Assembly: GCA_050485865.1 (NCBI GenBank)
Contig: JBJHCE010000126.1
Coordinates: 1-8,906, forward strand
Direction: 5' to 3'
DNA from: SKNW01 sp050485865
Lineage (GTDB): Bacteria > Gemmatimonadota > Gemmatimonadetes > Longimicrobiales > Gaopeijiaceae
DNA length: 8,906 bases
The position numbers and the translations under genes were made by a program. Positions 5,850-8,906 of the stretch are shown here, piece by piece. Under the pieces are notes generated by a model that saw nothing but the letters and a program-made list of their open reading frames with translations, was not told the origin of the DNA and searched no databases. Position 1 is the stretch's first letter. Every line of letters starts with the position of its first letter.

Positions 5850-7402
5850 CCCCCCTTCCCCCTCCCCGGGGGTATCGTGGGCGTTGGGCCGGAGGCGACG
5901 AGGCCCGCAGGCTGGCGGCACGCGTGGCCGGTCCCTTCCGCGCGGATGCGGCGGCGTACGCCGTGCCGGTGGACGCGGAAGACCTCTCCCTCCTCGTGAC
6001 CCACGCCCGGGCGCTGGGTCTCCCCCTGGTGCCCCGGGGTTCCGGAACCGCGATGCCGGGGGGCAACCTGGGGCCCGGGATCGTGGTCTCCCTCGCCGAG
6101 GGGTTCGCCGAGCTCGGCGAGCCGGATGAGGGCGGAGCGGTCCGGGTGGGGGCCGGTGTCGTGGCGGAGCGGCTCGAGGCCCGGGCGGCGGCCCGGGGAC
6201 TCACCCTTCCTGCCCTTCCCTCCTCCGCCGCCTGGGCCACCCTGGGCGGGATGACCGCGTCGAACGCCGCAGGGGCCCGGAGCTTCGCCCACGGAGCCAT
6301 GGACCGCTTCGTCGAACGCGTGGAGGGGATCGGCGCCGACGGATCGCCCCTCGCCCTGGGCCCCGGGGGTGTGGAGGGCACGCTTCCGGGGGGTCTCCTC
6401 CCCGGACCGGCCCTCCCGGGCGGGGGGCCTGCCCTCGACCGGCTCCGGAAGAACAGTTCCGGCTACGGGATCGACCGGTGGCTCCGGACGGGGAACCCGG
6501 CCCAGCTCGCCGTGGGAAGCGAGGGGACCCTGCTCCTGGTGACGGAAATCGAGCTCCGCCTCGCCCGCCTCGCCCCGTCCCGGGGGCTCCTCCTTGCCGC
6601 CGTGCCCGATGCGTCGGCGGCCCGGGCGCTGGCCCTCGCCGCCCGGGAGCTCGGTGCCTCGGCCTGCGAGTTCCTGGGGCGCCGCCTCGTGGACATGGCG
6701 CGGCTCGGAGAGGACCCGGAGCTGGGCGCCCTGGCCAGGGGCGCCTGCGCCCTCTTCCTCCTCGAGTTCGAGGCGGACTCGCCCGCGGAGCGGGACGCCA
6801 GGATCGAGGCGGCGCGCCGGCGGGTGGCGGAAGTGGGCACGGTGGGACCCTCGGCCACCGAGCCCGCCGCCATGGCCCGCCTCTGGGGGCTCCGGAAGCG
6901 GGCGAGCCCCCTCATTGCCGCCGAGGCCGGTCGCGGGCGGATCTCGACCCAGTTCATCGAGGACTCGGTGGTCCCGGTGGAGTCCCTGGACCGCTACCTG
7001 GCGGAGCTCGAGCGCATCCTCGGAGAAGAAGGGATCGACGCCGTCGTCTTCGGCCATGCCGGCGACGGAAACCTCCACGTGAATCCCCTGGTCGATCTCG
7101 CGGACCCGGAGTGGCGGGCCCGGGCACGCCGGGTTCTGGAAGGGGTGGTGACCCTCGTGGCCGGACTCGGGGGGACGCTGGCGGGAGAGCACGGCGACGG
7201 ACACCTGCGGGCCCCTTTCGTCCCCCGGATCTGGGGCGACGACTGGACCGATGCGTTCCGGCGCCTCAAGGGATCCTTCGATCCCGGGGGGGTCCTGAAC
7301 CCCGGCGTGATCCTCCCGCTTCCCGGCCAGGACCCCCTCGACCGCTTTCAGCCCCGGCCCCGGGACTGGCCGCTCCCGGAGTCCGGGCACGCCGACGGAT
7401 GA
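5813..7402 (+). CDS. FAD-binding oxidase/dehydrogenase of the GlcD / D-lactate dehydrogenase family
   Basis: This flavoenzyme is likely to oxidise a D-2-hydroxyacid such as glycolate, D-lactate or D-2-hydroxyglutarate. Counting 529 residues from 5813, the FAD_binding_4 domain shows PRGSGTAMPGGN (74-85), GGMTASNAAGARS (145-157), KNSSGYGID (213-221) and GSEGTL (235-240). The FAD-oxidase C-terminal domain shows the metal/substrate motif HAGDGNLHVN (415-424), GEHGDG (458-463) and LKGSFDPGGVLNPG (485-498). It ends there, without the iron-sulfur domain of the longer fusion proteins, and no glcE or glcF lies in the window. The start is uncertain. The family-like N-terminus YRGRWAGGDEARRLAARVAG begins at 5873, so GTG 5924 is too late. 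ATG 5813 overlaps the perR end by 37 bases but has a badly spaced ribosome site. A CTG at 5846 overlaps the perR stop as CTGA and has GGGAG ten bases upstream. Either upstream choice implies coupling to perR. Confidence 0.9.
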   Translation: MPGGDSGSPGLLTPLPPPRGYRGRWAGGDEARRLAARVAGPFRADAAAYAVPVDAEDLSLLVTHARALGLPLVPRGSGTAMPGGNLGPGIVVSLAEGFAELGEPDEGGAVRVGAGVVAERLEARAAARGLTLPALPSSAAWATLGGMTASNAAGARSFAHGAMDRFVERVEGIGADGSPLALGPGGVEGTLPGGLLPGPALPGGGPALDRLRKNSSGYGIDRWLRTGNPAQLAVGSEGTLLLVTEIELRLARLAPSRGLLLAAVPDASAARALALAARELGASACEFLGRRLVDMARLGEDPELGALARGACALFLLEFEADSPAERDARIEAARRRVAEVGTVGPSATEPAAMARLWGLRKRASPLIAAEAGRGRISTQFIEDSVVPVESLDRYLAELERILGEEGIDAVVFGHAGDGNLHVNPLVDLADPEWRARARRVLEGVVTLVAGLGGTLAGEHGDGHLRAPFVPRIWGDDWTDAFRRLKGSFDPGGVLNPGVILPLPGQDPLDRFQPRPRDWPLPESGHADG

Positions 7403-7403
7403 G

Positions 7404-7452
7404 GGCTCCGGCTGGCGCGACGGCGGATCGTTCCCCACCTTTTTCCGGAGCC
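7404..7452. repeat. Inverted repeat upstream of the DacB-type gene
   Basis: GGCTCCGG (7404-7411) and CCGGAGCC (7445-7452) are perfect 8-bp arms separated by 33 bases that include a CCTTTTTCC stretch. No T-run follows the 3' arm on the plus strand, so it is not a standard terminator for the flavoprotein gene. It could be an operator pair or an mRNA fold. The rest of the 7403-7485 gap shows no convincing promoter. Confidence 0.3.
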
Positions 7453-7485
7453 TCCACTTCCAACAGCCCCGCGCGTCACGATCCC

Positions 7486-8906
7486 ATGATTCCGAAGCGC
7501 CCGGACCGAAAGCGCCCAGACCGACGCCCGCTCGGGGTCGCCCTCGCCCTCGCGGCGTTCGCGATCCTCGTGCCGGTGCGCCCGGGCGACGGGATGCTCG
7601 GGGCCACGGACCGGGTGGACCACGCGGGGCCCGGGGAGCCGCCCGTCGAGGCCGCGTTCGCCGCATCGGAGCGCGCCCCCACCGCGGCGCCGGACGCGGC
7701 CGACGCCTCCGACCTCCTGGTCACCGCCTTCCGGAACCAGCTGGGCCGGATGCTCGGTACCGGGAGCCGCACCGAACGCTGGGGGCTCCTCGTCGTCTCC
7801 CTGGACCGGGGCGACACGGTCTTCGCCGTGAACGCCCACGAGGCCATGGCGCCGGCGTCGAACATGAAGCTCTTCACCTCGGCGGCGGCCCTTCACCTCC
7901 TGGGCCCCGAGGCGCGGCTCCCGACCTACCTCCTCGCCGACGGGCCGGTGGTGAACGGTGTGCTCGAGGGGAACCTGGTTCTCTACGGAACCGGGGACCC
8001 GACCCTGGGAAGCCTCTCGCCCGAGCGTCCGTCCGAGGCCTACGCCACCTTCCTCGGGGCACTCCGGGACGCCGGGATCCGCGAGGTCCGGGGGGCCGTC
8101 CTGGGCGACGGGAGCCACTTCACCGGAGATCCCCGGCGCCCCTCCTGGAACCCGAACGACCTGGACAACTGGTTCGCGGCCCCGGCCTCCGCCCTCACCT
8201 TCAACGAGAACATGGTCACCCTCCGGGTGGCGCCCGAGCGGGCCCCCGGGCTTCCCACCACGGTCCGGACGATCCCCGAGGCCGCGGGGGTCCCGATCCG
8301 GAACGAGAGCCGGGTAACCACCGGGGGAGGATCGAGCCTGGCCATGGTCCGGAACCACCCGGACGGGGTCATCCGGGTCGTGGGTTCGATGCGCCCCCGG
8401 CAGGTCGAGGCCTGGCGGTCCATGACGGTGGCGGATCCGCCCTCCTACGCCGCCTCGGTCCTCAGGGCTACGCTGGAAGCCCACGGGATCCGGGTCCACG
8501 GGGGCCACGGGAACGCCCTTTCGGGGGGGCGGGACTCACGCGTCTCGGGGCGGCTTCTCGTGGCCCCCGCCTTCGGGGAGCGCGGAGAACTCCGGACCCT
8601 TGCGGTGCACCACTCGGACCCGGTGGCCGAGCTCATTCACCCGGTGAACAAGCGAAGCCACAACCTCTTCGCCGAGAACCTCCTCCTGGCCATGGGGCGC
8701 GTCTCCGGCGCGGAACCGAGCTTCGAAGGCGGGGGCGCGACGCTGGAGCGATTCCTCGTGGACCGGGTCGGGGTGGACGGAAGCGCCCTCCACGTGGAGG
8801 ACGGCTCCGGGCTCTCCCGCCTGAACCGGACCTCGGCGGCGGGGATCATCCGCCTCCTCGAATGGATGGAGTCCTCGCCGCACCAGGCCGCCTTCCTCGC
8901 CTCCCT
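7486..8906 (+). CDS. dacB: D-alanyl-D-alanine carboxypeptidase/endopeptidase (PBP4, DacB type), 3' end missing
   Basis: This is a low-molecular-weight penicillin-binding protein of peptidase family S13, acting on peptidoglycan cross-links outside the cytoplasmic membrane. The window holds 473 codons and two bases. A basic start (MIPKRPDRKRPDRR) and a hydrophobic stretch at residues 16-31 form a signal peptide or anchor. An Ala/Pro-rich linker to about residue 75 follows. The catalytic SxxK motif is PASNMK (123-128, Ser125 and Lys128). The S13-type inserted region with LGDGSHF (206-212) and LTFNENMVTLRV (237-248) comes next. The SxN motif is KRSHN (389-393, Ser391 and Asn393), followed by EDGSGLSRLNRTS (438-450), which normally precedes the KTG motif; KTG lies beyond the edge. 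No Shine-Dalgarno site precedes the ATG at 7486, and no better in-frame start is seen. It lies 83 bases after the flavoprotein gene on the same strand. Confidence 0.95.
   Translation, partial: MIPKRPDRKRPDRRPLGVALALAAFAILVPVRPGDGMLGATDRVDHAGPGEPPVEAAFAASERAPTAAPDAADASDLLVTAFRNQLGRMLGTGSRTERWGLLVVSLDRGDTVFAVNAHEAMAPASNMKLFTSAAALHLLGPEARLPTYLLADGPVVNGVLEGNLVLYGTGDPTLGSLSPERPSEAYATFLGALRDAGIREVRGAVLGDGSHFTGDPRRPSWNPNDLDNWFAAPASALTFNENMVTLRVAPERAPGLPTTVRTIPEAAGVPIRNESRVTTGGGSSLAMVRNHPDGVIRVVGSMRPRQVEAWRSMTVADPPSYAASVLRATLEAHGIRVHGGHGNALSGGRDSRVSGRLLVAPAFGERGELRTLAVHHSDPVAELIHPVNKRSHNLFAENLLLAMGRVSGAEPSFEGGGATLERFLVDRVGVDGSALHVEDGSGLSRLNRTSAAGIIRLLEWMESSPHQAAFLAS

Noticed and set aside
5645..7666. 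A 673-codon open frame on the minus strand opposite perR and the flavoprotein gene
   Set aside because: It is low-complexity Gly/Arg/Pro translation running across three genes and intergenic DNA. The plus-strand genes have clear motifs.
7348..8508. A 386-codon open frame on the minus strand opposite dacB
   Set aside because: It is a shadow of the DacB-type gene, whose SxxK and SxN motifs are on the plus strand.
1..8906. CRISPR array, insertion sequence, tRNA, prophage or known defence system
   Set aside because: No regularly spaced repeats, transposase motifs, terminal inverted repeats, tRNA-like folds or phage genes were seen, and all larger genes are housekeeping or regulatory in type.

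Overview
This is a GC-rich bacterial chromosomal window (roughly 70% G+C by eye). It carries seven ordinary-sized protein genes, one putative 18-codon leader ORF and several readable promoter and leader signals. There are no mobile elements, tRNA or rRNA genes, CRISPR arrays or phage genes, and no gene-free stretch longer than 300 bases. Codons favour G/C in the third position throughout, so nothing looks recently acquired. The gene set (IMP dehydrogenase, acetyl-CoA synthetase, a PerR-type regulator, a GlcD-like flavoprotein, a DacB-type penicillin-binding protein) fits an aerobic, free-living bacterium with a peptidoglycan wall. The style (high GC, Shine-Dalgarno-poor starts, Pro/Ala-rich proteins) reminds me of Gemmatimonadota, but nothing in the sequence is diagnostic of a phylum.

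Layout. The left part is on the minus strand. It holds a short conserved-looking hypothetical gene (1259-1687), then the promoter, leader ORF and terminator-like hairpin of guaB, then guaB itself (1-1083), whose 3' end lies outside the window. A divergent region (1688-1783) separates this from a plus-strand hexapeptide-repeat acyltransferase (1784-2602). That gene converges, 16 bases apart, on a complete minus-strand acs (2619-4586), which has its own sigma70-type promoter. Upstream of acs, on the same strand, is a 188-residue protein I do not recognise (4702-5268). It is divergent from a plus-strand PerR/Fur-family regulator (5388-5849), which is followed with overlap by a GlcD-like FAD oxidase/dehydrogenase gene (about 5813-7402). 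A DacB-type D-Ala-D-Ala carboxypeptidase/endopeptidase (7486 onward) runs off the right edge before its KTG motif.

How the parts may work together. guaB commits IMP to guanine nucleotide synthesis. acs activates acetate to acetyl-CoA. The regulator has every ligand position of a peroxide-sensing PerR and sits directly before a flavoenzyme that could be a source of peroxide or of oxidised 2-hydroxyacids, which suggests, but does not prove, a functional link.

The most interesting element is the guaB leader. A good promoter (TTGACC-N17-TACACT) sits five bases before the ATG of an 18-codon ORF. The last three sense codons of that ORF form exactly the 5' arm of a 9-bp stem ending in a T-run, and an upstream hairpin and a mutually exclusive alternative pairing lie inside the same ORF. 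No other promoter is visible between this structure and guaB. It therefore looks like a transcription attenuator with a possibly leaderless leader peptide. The acs promoter (TTGACC-N17-TACGCT) has nearly the same architecture.
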